Positions 33,151 through 41,920 are shown, numbered from the stretch's first letter. The stretch: 53,656 nucleotides of DNA from CAZKMM01 sp964592965 (GCA_964592965.1 CAZQJX010000001.1:1-53656), one strand, 5' to 3'. Notes: generated by a model not told the origin, from the sequence alone. Program-made: numbers and translations.

Positions 33151-34199
33151 TCAAATCCACCTCGCAAAAACTCGCTGATGCTCAAAGAATCTCCCAGAGA
33201 ACAGCTCAAACCGCATTTTGGGCAAAGTTGTTTTTGGATTCTTTTCCTTAGCTCCCTAGTAGTTTTGCTCTTCCAGAATTTTTCTGCAGAGACCTGCAAG
33301 AAATTTACCTTTTGCCAGTTGGAAGAAAGCGGGCAGGGAATCCAGCTTCCATCAGAATCAATGACCACTGTTGAATAAAGGCTTAAGCATCTTCTAGTGC
33401 GTCTTTTTCCGCTTAGAATTGAAATCAGGCTTTTATAATGACTTTTATAACCAGCTGGTAGCTTGTTGATAATTTCTTTCAAAAACTCAATGACTGCCTG
33501 CTTTTCGTCTGGAGAAAGGCTTAAGCTTTGAGCAAGCTCTATGTTGCTGTAATACTGGTCCGTTATCTCCACCAGATTAAAAGTTATGCTGGCGCTTTGG
33601 CTTTGGGCAAATTCAAAAATCTCTTTTAGCTGAAAATAATTTCCCTTTTGAATTACGCAGTTAAATCCCAGCTCCAGCCTGTGGCAGGGGAATTCTTCTT
33701 TTAATTTTTTAAACCTGTCTATTGTTTTAATAAGGTTTTCAAAAGCATCTTCTTTTCCACGAATTTTATTATGAGGCTCGCCAATACCATCAAGAGAGAG
33801 ATGAAGAAAAAATCCCTGTTTAGCTGGATTTAGCTTTTGGAGCATCTCTCGGCATCTTAAAATAATTCGCTCCGAATTATAGCCATTGCTTGCCATACCT
33901 AGTATCTGCATTTTGGGAAGGCTTTGATTAAAAACCTCTGTCAGCTCTGCTAAATCTTTGCGCAGGCTCGGCTCCCCGCCAGAAAGCCAGACCACCTCTA
34001 TTTTTTGAAAAAGTTTATTCTTTAAAAGTTCTCTAAGCTCATCTGAGCTAAGCTCTATCTTTTTTTCTGACTTCCATACTCCGCAATGCTGGCAGGCAAG
34101 GTCGCATCGCCGAGTGGGATTGAAAATAAAAAATCTGGGCAGGGGAATAAAAATTCTTCCTGCTCCATAATAAAAAGCAATTTTTACAAGGTCATTCAT
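33147..34199 (-). CDS. radical SAM enzyme with SPASM-like C-terminus (2)
   Basis: A 350-aa protein. The cluster motif is CDLACQHC, followed by VVWLSGGEPSLRKDL (SAM-binding GGEP) and LHLSLDGIGEPHNKIRG. The C-terminal region has Cys residues in RRCLSLYS, WIPCPLSS and LCPKCGLSC, consistent with one or two auxiliary clusters. I chose the ATG at 34199, overlapping the upstream stop by 8 nt, over an upstream in-frame start at 34253. The N-terminal IFIPLPRFFIFNPTRRCDL resembles HpnH-like or SPASM enzymes. Substrate unknown. Confidence 0.83.
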   Translation of the reverse strand: MNDLVKIAFYYGAGRIFIPLPRFFIFNPTRRCDLACQHCGVWKSEKKIELSSDELRELLKNKLFQKIEVVWLSGGEPSLRKDLAELTEVFNQSLPKMQILGMASNGYNSERIILRCREMLQKLNPAKQGFFLHLSLDGIGEPHNKIRGKEDAFENLIKTIDRFKKLKEEFPCHRLELGFNCVIQKGNYFQLKEIFEFAQSQSASITFNLVEITDQYYSNIELAQSLSLSPDEKQAVIEFLKEIINKLPAGYKSHYKSLISILSGKRRTRRCLSLYSTVVIDSDGSWIPCPLSSNWQKVNFLQVSAEKFWKSKTTRELRKRIQKQLCPKCGLSCSLGDSLSISEFLRGGFE

Positions 34200-35301
34200 T
34201 TTCTTCAAGGAGCTGGTGGAATTTTTCGTTCTCAAATATGTATCCGCATTCAAGGCAATCGCATTGCTGGGGCGGACCGAGCTGGGGAATTTTAAGCATC
34301 CTATCCCTTATTTTCTGCGCCTCTTCTCCTTTCCATATTTCATAAAAGCTTTTTTCAGTGAGCTTTCCCAAGACCTGCTCGCAGTTGCAACAAGGACGGA
34401 CAGAGCCGTCTGGATATATCATTGCAAACACATATCCTGAATAGCAAGGCAGTTTTTGATAAATATCTCCAGCACGAAGTTTGCCCAGATGCTCATCTTT
34501 GCCAGTAAAGCCAAGATATATGCCTGATTTTTCCGCCAAAGGCTTCAGCTCCTCAATTCTCGCTGAAAATTCCTGATACTCAGCTTCACTAAGAGCATAT
34601 TCTCGCACTGGCTCGCCTGCAAAAGGAAAATCCATAAGAGAAATAAAAGTAAGGGCATCTGCACCTGAGTTTCGGGTAAGCTCAAAAAGCTCTTTTACCT
34701 CAGAATAATTAAATCGGTTAAGAACAGCGGTTAAAGAAATAAAGGGTTTTTTGTTTTGCCGAAATTTAGAAACCTGTTCTATGCCTTCCCACAGCTCATA
34801 AAACTTTTCCTCTCCTATGCCCATCTGCCGGGAATAACTTTTAGAAGTGCCTGCATTTACGCTGATGGAAATTCGGTCAAGACCAATCATACAGATTGCT
34901 CGGGCAAATTGCTTAAGAAGTATGCCATTGGTAACAAGGGCAAGCTCAACATCGGGAAAGTCTCTCCGCAGAAGAAAAAGAAGCGGAATGATGTGCGAGT
35001 AAACAAGAGGCTCTCCGCCTGTTATATGCACTCTTTTAAGCCCGCCCAGCCGATACAGGTCATCAATTAGATGGTCAAGAATTCCGGGATTTAAATCCTT
35101 TGCCTGCTCCAGCCAGCGTGGTGCGAACTTTTGCTTGGCGCTCTTACTCACTGCAAACATCGGACAGAACACACAGCGGGCATTACAGCGGGTGGTAGGA
35201 AGAATCTGTAGGTCCAAAGGACCTTTAAAGACTCTGTGCTGGCTGAGCGCGGTTTTAAGATAGGCTATGCTTTCCTTACTAAACAATCTATCTCTCCCCA
35301 C
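34192..35301 (-). CDS. radical SAM enzyme with SPASM domain (3)
   Basis: An approximately 369-aa protein with cluster motif CNARCVFC, HITGGEPLVYSH and a C-terminal SPASM pattern: LPCYSGYVFAMIYPDGSVRPCC, followed by CDCLEC. The start is uncertain: GTG 35301 overlaps the B12 radical SAM gene by 14 nt, and TTG 35286 has a better-placed GGGGAGAG upstream. The presence of three such genes in a row, each overlapping the next, suggests sequential or heteromeric action on one pathway. Confidence 0.84.
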   Translation of the reverse strand: MGRDRLFSKESIAYLKTALSQHRVFKGPLDLQILPTTRCNARCVFCPMFAVSKSAKQKFAPRWLEQAKDLNPGILDHLIDDLYRLGGLKRVHITGGEPLVYSHIIPLLFLLRRDFPDVELALVTNGILLKQFARAICMIGLDRISISVNAGTSKSYSRQMGIGEEKFYELWEGIEQVSKFRQNKKPFISLTAVLNRFNYSEVKELFELTRNSGADALTFISLMDFPFAGEPVREYALSEAEYQEFSARIEELKPLAEKSGIYLGFTGKDEHLGKLRAGDIYQKLPCYSGYVFAMIYPDGSVRPCCNCEQVLGKLTEKSFYEIWKGEEAQKIRDRMLKIPQLGPPQQCDCLECGYIFENEKFHQLLEENE

Positions 35302-37078
35302 CTTCTTTTGCCACCAGCAGGGGACTGGAAAATCCAGCAGTGTTGTAAATGTTTTTTTCTGGGTCTTTGGGCTGAGTCTCTAGCTGAAGAAAAATCAATC
35401 CCTGCCAGCTGGAGAGGTCAAGTTTAAAATCAAATACTCCCCTGTCTTGTTTTTTTCCCTGAGCATCAAGGTATTTGGAAAATATCTCTATCAGCTCATT
35501 TGGTTTTTTGCCCAGCCATACTTTAAATATCACTCCTTTGTTCTGCGCCTTTTCATAAACTCCTGGGTGGATAAGTATTCCAAAATTAAGTTCAGCAGGC
35601 TCAGTTAAATTAATCTGATATAAAATTCTTGTTGGTGGATGCATAATCAGCACCCGGTAGACATTTTCATAAATCATCAGGTATTCTTCTCCCCAGTAAT
35701 CAGGCACAGGGGAGAAGATTTCTGCTTGGTCAAGCTCATCAATCAGGTCATAAAGGATTTTTTTATCTTGATATTTTCTTCGCAACCCCTTTTGATAACG
35801 GAAAAATTCGCCCAAGCGAACTAACCTTTGATGCCAGTTGTGAATTTCCTTTGGCGAGAGACTGGGAAATTTCAAGGCGGTCTCTGGAACAAAATAGCCG
35901 TCTTTGATTTGGTCTTTCAAATATCCTTTTTCCAGACAAACCTGATAAAGAGCAGTGCCAGGATAAGGATTAAAAACACTTACCTGCATATGGTCAGGAG
36001 CAAGCCTTCGGTTGAGATTATATGTTGCTAGAGCATCTTCGCTTGTCTCTTCAGGAAGACCAACCATATTAAACGACCATGTCTTAATTCCTGCCTGCTC
36101 CGCTTCTTCAAATGCCTTTATGATTTGCTTTTGTGAGATTCGGCGATTCATTATCTCCCTGCGCACTCGCTCACTTCCGCTCTCAACGCCAATCCTTACC
36201 ATCTCACAGCCAATCTCTTTTAGCTTCTGAAAAATCTCTGCATCAACAGTTCCGCAGTGAACATTTATTCTAAAAGGATATGAAAATCTCTTGGGATACT
36301 TTTCATAAAACTCTTCCAGCCAGGCTCGGTTGAGGGTGAAAATATCATCATTAAAATCCAAGCTTTTAATCTGATAGTTTTTTGAGCAGTTTTCTATTTC
36401 CGCAAGCAGATTATCAACGCTACGAAGCCTCACATACTTTCCCTTTCTTTTATAAAGCTCTTTTTTTGCCTGATTAGCACAATAAGTGCAATCAAATGGA
36501 CAGCCCCTGCCAACAAGAAGGCTCAAGCGCCTGTCATCTCCATCTAAAATCTCCTGATAGTTAAAAACCTCTCGGTCAGGAAAAGGAAGGCTGTCTAGGT
36601 CTGGAATTAATGGTCGGAGCGGATTTTTAATCACCCTGCCCTTCCATTTAATCCATAAATTTTCCACTTCAAGATAAGAGCGGTCTTGCTCAAGAGCTTG
36701 GGCTAGCTCAACAATAGCCTCTTCTCCTTCTCCTCGGCAAACAATATCTATTTCTGGCACAGATATAGTCTCTTCCGGCGCCAAAGTGGCATGCACTCCA
36801 CCGCAGATGATAAGGGTTTTGGGAAAATCCCTTTTTATCCACCGTCCCAATTTCACCAGATACCTGAATTGGTGGCTGGTGGCGCTAAAAGCGATTAAAT
36901 CTGGAGAAAAGCCTTTTATTTTTTCTCTCAGCTCATCTTCATTGGGAAAATGAGAAAGATATAAAAGCCCGCACCTATGCCCCTGTTTTTTCAAAACCGA
37001 AGATAAATATCCTATTCCGTGCTGATAGTGTTTTGGTAAAAAACTGCCTAAATCAGGATATATGAAAAGAATGTTCAT
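35288..37078 (-). CDS. B12-binding-domain radical SAM enzyme with C-terminal beta-sandwich-like domain (copy 2)
   Basis: A 596-aa paralogue of the gene at 30362-32125, with the same three-part layout: cobalamin-binding-like domain (YQHGIGYLSSVLKKQGH, CGGVHATLAPEE), radical SAM core with CPFDCTYC, and the terminal domain (about 479-590) starting MHPPTRILYQ. Both copies share LPFPDREVFN/LPFPDRKIYD and EIMNRRISQKQIIKAFE/EVMNRKMTNEQIIQLFK segments. The pair probably arose by duplication and may act at successive positions of one substrate. It begins one base after the DUF6485-like gene. Confidence 0.86.
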   Translation of the reverse strand: MNILFIYPDLGSFLPKHYQHGIGYLSSVLKKQGHRCGLLYLSHFPNEDELREKIKGFSPDLIAFSATSHQFRYLVKLGRWIKRDFPKTLIICGGVHATLAPEETISVPEIDIVCRGEGEEAIVELAQALEQDRSYLEVENLWIKWKGRVIKNPLRPLIPDLDSLPFPDREVFNYQEILDGDDRRLSLLVGRGCPFDCTYCANQAKKELYKRKGKYVRLRSVDNLLAEIENCSKNYQIKSLDFNDDIFTLNRAWLEEFYEKYPKRFSYPFRINVHCGTVDAEIFQKLKEIGCEMVRIGVESGSERVRREIMNRRISQKQIIKAFEEAEQAGIKTWSFNMVGLPEETSEDALATYNLNRRLAPDHMQVSVFNPYPGTALYQVCLEKGYLKDQIKDGYFVPETALKFPSLSPKEIHNWHQRLVRLGEFFRYQKGLRRKYQDKKILYDLIDELDQAEIFSPVPDYWGEEYLMIYENVYRVLIMHPPTRILYQINLTEPAELNFGILIHPGVYEKAQNKGVIFKVWLGKKPNELIEIFSKYLDAQGKKQDRGVFDFKLDLSSWQGLIFLQLETQPKDPEKNIYNTAGFSSPLLVAKEGGER

Positions 37079-37079
37079 C

Positions 37080-37277
37080 TTAGATATGATGCTTCATAAA
37101 GTTCGCTATTGAGCGGTCCCAAGTTGCCTCACCCTCTTTGGTAAAAAAGCAGGCAGGTAGTTCCTTCATTCGCAGATGATAGCGAATGCACTCACAGCAA
37201 ATGCCTTTTCGCTCGCATGGCTCATAAGTGCAGTTGCAGAACTTGAGATTCTTCTCTTTGTTTTTGCACTCTATCAT
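37080..37277 (-). CDS. small Cys-rich DUF6485-like protein
   Basis: A 65-aa protein with seven cysteines in a compact pattern (FCNCTYEPCERKGICCEC, then ACFF), ending in DRSIANFMKHH. This matches my memory of the DUF6485 family, a widespread bacterial protein of unknown function that probably binds a metal. The ATG is supported by a near-perfect Shine-Dalgarno (AAGGAGGTG). Its stop lies one base before the B12 radical SAM start, which suggests coupled translation and a possible metal or Fe-S related helper role; the latter is inference. Confidence 0.8.
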   Translation of the reverse strand: MIECKNKEKNLKFCNCTYEPCERKGICCECIRYHLRMKELPACFFTKEGEATWDRSIANFMKHHI

Positions 37278-37300
37278 CTTTACACCTCCTTAAAGATTTT

Positions 37301-38746
37301 TTATGGATGACGAAGAGCTTTTTTTTCTATTTTCTTCTCAATAGCGCTGAGGAATCTTCTTTTAAAATCTATGGTTTTAGTCTGAGCTTTTGAGATAATT
37401 CTCGGTTCCGCCCATCCCACCCATCCATATTTTATCTCATTACTTTTGGTGATTAAATCCAGCCAGATTTTTTTGCCTGCCCAGTTTTTTAGCTCCAGCT
37501 CAAAATCCTGCCAGCTGGTAAAAACATCTTTTTTGGGCACAATGCGCTTTTTAAAGATTAACTCACCTTGCACTGCTACCATAAAATCAACTGGCTGGCT
37601 TCGCTTTAGCCATACTTTGGGATTAAATCCCAAGCTGAATTTAAAAACAGGCTGGCTGGGAAGGGTTAATTGAAAACTTATCATTGCTGGTGGATTGGCA
37701 AAAATCACCCTTTGCCAGCGCTCCCCTACAACAAAAGCGGTTTTAAATACTCGCTTTTTAGCATCTTTTGGATAAATATGAGCTTTTTTGAAAAGCTCAA
37801 GCAAAGATATATAAGAATCAGGTAGAAATGTTTTGCTGGCTAGGTATCTTCCAAGCATCTCCGCTCCCTTATAAAATGGCTCGCATATTCCTGCCCATAA
37901 TTTTTTTTGAAAAGGCTCTTCAAAATTCTCAAGTTCTTTTACAAAGGAATAGCTATCTTTAAAAAAAGCCCGACAAACTTCCTTCAAATCAGGATAATAA
38001 ATTGCTCCGAAATATTTGCCAGCTATTTTTTGGTCAATCCAGCCACGCTTGAACAGGTATAAAACATTGGGCTGGTGGCTATGATAAACCACAGAATCAG
38101 GACAGAAGGCGATTTTGTATCCAGCAAAAAGACAGGCTTTGCTCCAAAGCAAATCCTCTGCCCACTCCACACTTGGAATGGGAATTTTATCAAGAACATC
38201 TTTTCGCCGAAGTGAGCTCACATCATCAAAATCGCAAAACAAAATCCGCTCAATTGGCTCCAGCTTGTGGTATTGCATTAAATCTTTAAGCTCAGAGATA
38301 GCCGGTTGGTTTGAGTAAGCCTTTCTTTTCTTCAGCCGAACCTTTTCTGAAATCGTGGCATTTTCTCGGGGAAGTTGCCTGCTGTATGTTCCTGCGATTT
38401 TCTCATCTTTAAGAGCTGGCTTTACAAGATTAATCAGCCAGTATTCATTGGCAGGAAAAGCATCTGCTACCAGATAAACTAAAAATTCTCCTTGAGCCAA
38501 TTTAGAAGCATAAGCTCGGGTTGCGCCATGAGAAAAACTTTCTCTTGATACCTCAATTAAGCGAACAGAATGATTTTTAGCAAACCAGCGGACAATTTCA
38601 ACGGTCTGGTCAGAAGAGCCAGAATCCACCACCAAAACCTCATAGGCAAAATCTGTTTTCTGATTTAAAACCCTTTCTAGACAGGTCTTGATATTCTTTT
38701 CTTCATTAAGGGTAGGAATGATTATGCTGACCTTCGGCTCCATCAT
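37301..38746 (-). CDS. GT2 glycosyltransferase with C-terminal beta-sandwich-like domain
   Basis: A 481-aa protein: a GT-A family 2 domain (about 1-240; VSIIIPTLNEEKNIKTCL, VDSGSSDQT, ARGxx-like ATRAYASKLA) resembling rhamnosyl- or N-acetylglucosaminyltransferases. It is followed by a helical linker and a domain at about 349-452 (from FANPPAMISF to WAEP) shared with the two B12 radical SAM enzymes of the locus. A basic tail (RRFLSAIEKKIEKKAL) ends it. Given the rml operon in the window, rhamnose is a possible donor sugar. It starts at an ATGATG pair overlapping the upstream radical SAM stop. Confidence 0.85.
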   Translation of the reverse strand: MMEPKVSIIIPTLNEEKNIKTCLERVLNQKTDFAYEVLVVDSGSSDQTVEIVRWFAKNHSVRLIEVSRESFSHGATRAYASKLAQGEFLVYLVADAFPANEYWLINLVKPALKDEKIAGTYSRQLPRENATISEKVRLKKRKAYSNQPAISELKDLMQYHKLEPIERILFCDFDDVSSLRRKDVLDKIPIPSVEWAEDLLWSKACLFAGYKIAFCPDSVVYHSHQPNVLYLFKRGWIDQKIAGKYFGAIYYPDLKEVCRAFFKDSYSFVKELENFEEPFQKKLWAGICEPFYKGAEMLGRYLASKTFLPDSYISLLELFKKAHIYPKDAKKRVFKTAFVVGERWQRVIFANPPAMISFQLTLPSQPVFKFSLGFNPKVWLKRSQPVDFMVAVQGELIFKKRIVPKKDVFTSWQDFELELKNWAGKKIWLDLITKSNEIKYGWVGWAEPRIISKAQTKTIDFKRRFLSAIEKKIEKKALRHP

Positions 38747-39801
38747 TCTAACAGCTCAGCATTAAACCAAGGACTGCGAGATTCAACAAGGCAAAGCTGA
38801 CAATAATTAGGATACTTCCCTTGTGAAATCCTTTTTCTTGCCTCTTTATATTTATCCCCGTTCCATATCTGCTCAAACCCTGCTTCTTTTAATGTGCCCA
38901 TAAATTCTGCGGTTCCACAGCAAAGAAAAATTCTTCCATTGGTTCTTACTCCAAAATTTATCCAGGGTTGAGGGCATCGCTTGATGCGCTTTTTTCCTTC
39001 CAAATATGTGCTGGTAAAGATTAATCTTTTGCCAAGAGCATCCTTTTTGAGATTTTCAAGCCTGCTCATCAACTCGGCATCAGCGGGAACATAATTCTTT
39101 TGAAAAAAATCCTGATACTTTGCATCAAAGCTGAAAATCGGACTGAGAGGTTCAACCACCAGATGATTTATACCCAAAGAGCTGGCGAATTCTACCACCT
39201 TATCCAGCTCTTTTAGATTCTCTTTGAAAAGCGTAAATTGCATATTAAGATAGGGCTTTGATTTTCCCTGTTTTTTCTTTTCCTCATCAAGCAGTTTAAT
39301 AGCCTCTACCACCTGCTCCAGCTCAGCCCCTCTGCGAATTCTCCGATAGGTATCTGGATTTATTGCATCAATGGAAAATGAAAGGCAGTCTAGCTCAAGC
39401 TCAACCAGTTCCTTTGCGCAGGCAGAATCAATTAAAGTTCCATTGGTATTTAAAATTACCTCCAGCTTAAGCTGTTTTACCTCTTTTGCCAGCTCAAAAA
39501 ACTTTGGATGCAAAAAAGGCTCACCACCACCGCTTAAAAAGCATCTTTGAGCATATTCCAAAACAGGTTTGAGCCTTTGGATAAAATCAAGGTCTAAAAA
39601 TTTCTCCTCATACTGATACTCGCTAACTCCCATTGCCACAGGACACATTGGACAGGAAAGATTGCACACGCTGGTTGCTTCAAGATAAACCACCAGCGGA
39701 AAATGTTTAACTTTTACTTTGCCTTTTTTCCAGGCTATCTGCGCCTGTTTTTTGTTCCAAGCTTTTTTCTCTAAAAGAGAGCTTTTAGCAAAAAAAATCA
39801 T
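38743..39801 (-). CDS. radical SAM enzyme with SPASM domain (4)
   Basis: A 352-aa protein with cluster motif CNLSCPMC, FLSGGGEPFLHPKF (SAM-binding), SFSIDAINPDTYRRIRRG and a SPASM C-terminus (RCPQPWINFGVRTNGRIFLCC, YCQLC). The VYLEATSVCNLSCPMCP start is typical of the SPASM enzymes found in O-antigen and secondary-metabolite loci. It lies directly between the exporter ATPase gene and the GT2. Substrate unknown. Confidence 0.85.
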   Translation of the reverse strand: MIFFAKSSLLEKKAWNKKQAQIAWKKGKVKVKHFPLVVYLEATSVCNLSCPMCPVAMGVSEYQYEEKFLDLDFIQRLKPVLEYAQRCFLSGGGEPFLHPKFFELAKEVKQLKLEVILNTNGTLIDSACAKELVELELDCLSFSIDAINPDTYRRIRRGAELEQVVEAIKLLDEEKKKQGKSKPYLNMQFTLFKENLKELDKVVEFASSLGINHLVVEPLSPIFSFDAKYQDFFQKNYVPADAELMSRLENLKKDALGKRLIFTSTYLEGKKRIKRCPQPWINFGVRTNGRIFLCCGTAEFMGTLKEAGFEQIWNGDKYKEARKRISQGKYPNYCQLCLVESRSPWFNAELLE

Positions 39802-39804
39802 CTT

Positions 39805-41043
39805 TTAACTTATCTTCCAGCTTGCTTTGGGAATAAATACGCCTCGGTCAATAACCTTTGGGCTCTGCACCTCAAAACGAACCACATCAAAAACCTCATC
39901 AACGCACGCGCAGGCACCGCTTTTTCCTCTAAAAATATTCACTGATAGCTGATACCTTGCCGGTAAAAGCTCGTTTTGAAATTTATAGCTCACTTTGCCC
40001 TTATGACCAGCTGATATTTTCTCTGGCAAATCTATTTCAACTTTTTGACCAAATTCAGAAGCAAGCTGAGCACATTCCTGATTGGTGCTCAAAATCAAAA
40101 CCCCATCACTGCGGAAAATGTTAATCCCAAAGAGCAAATCACTAATATCCTTTTTAACCTCATATTCAAACTCTATCTCCACCTCCTCTCCGGTTTTGAA
40201 GACATAAACTTCTTCTCCCAAAGAATTCTTCATCTTTACAGATACCACCCTTGCCTCTCCTGTGCCTCTTCTTTTCCATTCACCTTCTTTTCTCTCCTCT
40301 CTCAACGCCTCTTGATAAATATCTTCCAGATAAGCAGATAAAACATCGTCTATCTTTCCCTGCGCGTAAATTCTACCTTCTTTTAAATAAATTCCACGCT
40401 CGCACAAACCCCGAATCATTGTTAAATCATGCGAGGCAATTATTAAAGTTTTTCCTTGCTCCTTCATCTCTAGCATTCTCCGCAGGCATTTGGAGCGAAA
40501 ATGCTCATCACCAACTGCCAGCGCCTCATCAATCAAAAAAATATCTGGCTCAAGCGCCTGTGCAAGGGAAAACCCCAAGCGAAGATACATTCCATCAGAA
40601 TAGGTGCGAACAGGAAGGTCAATAAAATCCCCCAGCTCAGAGAATTCTATCATCTGCTGAATTTTTTCATCTAGTTCTTTTGATGAAAAGCCTGCAATCA
40701 TTCCATTCAGCCTAAGATTTTCTCTCCCAGTAAATTCAGGATGAAAACCGCTTCCCAGCTCCAAAAGCGTAGCAAGCCTACCTAAAATCCCTATTTTACC
40801 TTTGGTAGGTGGACTAATTCCTGCTAGCACTTTAAGAAGAGTGGTTTTACCAGCGCCGTTTCTTCCCACAATTCCAAAGCACTCTCCTTTTTTGACTTCA
40901 AAGCTTACATCCCTAAGCGCCACCACCTGACAATGATATTTTCTTTTACCAAGTAAAATCCGCTCATAAAGCCAATGTCTGGGCTTGGTATATACCTTAA
41001 AGACCTTCCAGAGCTCGCTCGCTTTAACAGCTACCTCAGACAC
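39805..41043 (-). CDS. wzt: O-antigen/polysaccharide ABC exporter ATPase (Wzt type)
   Basis: A 412-aa ATPase that powers export of undecaprenyl-linked polysaccharide. Walker A is GRNGAGKTT, the family-specific signature is YSDGMYLRLGFSLA, Walker B is DIFLIDEALAVGD, and the H-loop is ASHDLTM. After about residue 250 a C-terminal beta-sandwich (from GTGEARVVSVKMKNSLG) follows, the domain that in Wzt recognises the modified end of the finished glycan. This implies chain-end capping, for instance by the methyltransferase in the locus. The GTG start at 41043 overlaps wzm by 8 nt. Confidence 0.92.
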   Translation of the reverse strand: MSEVAVKASELWKVFKVYTKPRHWLYERILLGKRKYHCQVVALRDVSFEVKKGECFGIVGRNGAGKTTLLKVLAGISPPTKGKIGILGRLATLLELGSGFHPEFTGRENLRLNGMIAGFSSKELDEKIQQMIEFSELGDFIDLPVRTYSDGMYLRLGFSLAQALEPDIFLIDEALAVGDEHFRSKCLRRMLEMKEQGKTLIIASHDLTMIRGLCERGIYLKEGRIYAQGKIDDVLSAYLEDIYQEALREERKEGEWKRRGTGEARVVSVKMKNSLGEEVYVFKTGEEVEIEFEYEVKKDISDLLFGINIFRSDGVLILSTNQECAQLASEFGQKVEIDLPEKISAGHKGKVSYKFQNELLPARYQLSVNIFRGKSGACACVDEVFDVVRFEVQSPKVIDRGVFIPKASWKIS

Positions 41044-41884
41044 GGTCTGCAAACCCCTTTTTCAAGCGGTTGAAAATCCAAAAGCCTAAAACAAGAGAAA
41101 CAGCCATCATCGCTGTAAGAAAAACCACTGATTTTAATTCTGGCAAACTTTTTTCCAGCAAAAGCCTTCTGTATCCTTCTACAAGATGTGCCATTGGATT
41201 GAGCCAGATAAATATCTGGAATTTAGCAGGAACCATATTAGCAGGATAAAATATTGGCGTGGCATACATCCAAACTAAAAGTAGCACTGGCACCAGTTGA
41301 ATAATATCCCTTACCCAAACGCTGAGCCCTGAAATAAGATACCCCAGTCCCAAGCCAAAGCCCAGTTGAACCAAAATCCAAACAAAAACTAAAACCAAGC
41401 CCAAAAAACTCAGTTTTCCTTTAAAACCCGCCCATAAAATTAAAACCAAAAATCCAATCACCTGCCCGCAAAGACCGCTTAAAACAGGAACCGCAGGAAG
41501 AATACCAACTGGAAATTTAACTCTGCTGATGAGGTTGCGATGCTCAATAAGATAACTACCTGCTCTAATTAATCCTTCTTGAAACCCTAGCCAAGGGATA
41601 AGTCCGCAAAGAATATAAAGAGCACTTATTCCAACACCTTTTTCAGCACCGAATTTTGCCTGAAAAACTATGGCAAAGATAAAGGTGAAAATAAGAAGCA
41701 ATAAAAGCGGATGAATAACTGTCCAGAAAATTCCAATCAGGCTTCCAACATACTTACTGCGCAAATCCCGCTCAACCATTCGCCAAAGCAGGCGCCAGTT
41801 TGTCTTCCAGCTAGCCACACCCTTTAATAACCTATCATTTATTTTTGCAAAGATAAAATCTTTTAGCTTAAATTTTTGAGACAC
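41036..41884 (-). CDS. wzm: polysaccharide ABC exporter permease (Wzm type)
   Basis: A 282-aa ABC-2 membrane subunit with about six transmembrane helices. The WKTNWRLLWRMVERDLRSKYVGSLIG start and LIFTFIFAIVFQAKFG are typical of Wzm/KpsM/TagG permeases. With the overlapping wzt gene it forms the exporter. It starts at a GTG without a Shine-Dalgarno; a TAATTT box lies 8 nt upstream, inside the 3' end of a decayed gene. Confidence 0.92.
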   Translation of the reverse strand: MSQKFKLKDFIFAKINDRLLKGVASWKTNWRLLWRMVERDLRSKYVGSLIGIFWTVIHPLLLLLIFTFIFAIVFQAKFGAEKGVGISALYILCGLIPWLGFQEGLIRAGSYLIEHRNLISRVKFPVGILPAVPVLSGLCGQVIGFLVLILWAGFKGKLSFLGLVLVFVWILVQLGFGLGLGYLISGLSVWVRDIIQLVPVLLLVWMYATPIFYPANMVPAKFQIFIWLNPMAHLVEGYRRLLLEKSLPELKSVVFLTAMMAVSLVLGFWIFNRLKKGFADRV

Positions 41885-41892
41885 TTATGAGC

Positions 41893-41920
41893 AAATTAGT
41901 TCCGAGCAGGCTTTTTCAAA
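41893..41920 (-). promoter_or_regulatory. candidate promoter of wzm (leaderless type)
   Basis: On the minus strand TAATTT (41893-41898) with a TTTGAA-like -35 (41915-41920, 16-nt spacer). The GTG start at 41884 follows by 8 nt. The -10 box includes the stop codon of the decayed methyltransferase-like remnant, so the promoter may have arisen within dead coding sequence. Confidence 0.35.

Noticed and set aside
35639..36230. Plus-strand frames opposite the second B12 radical SAM gene
   Set aside because: Short, unsupported by start signals and fully antisense to conserved sequence.
34192..39801. The SPASM enzymes as RiPP-maturation genes with a precursor peptide
   Set aside because: Apart from the DUF6485-like protein, no small Cys-, Gly- or core-repeat peptide is encoded nearby, and no RRE-type domain or leader peptidase is seen; a glycan role fits the neighbours better.
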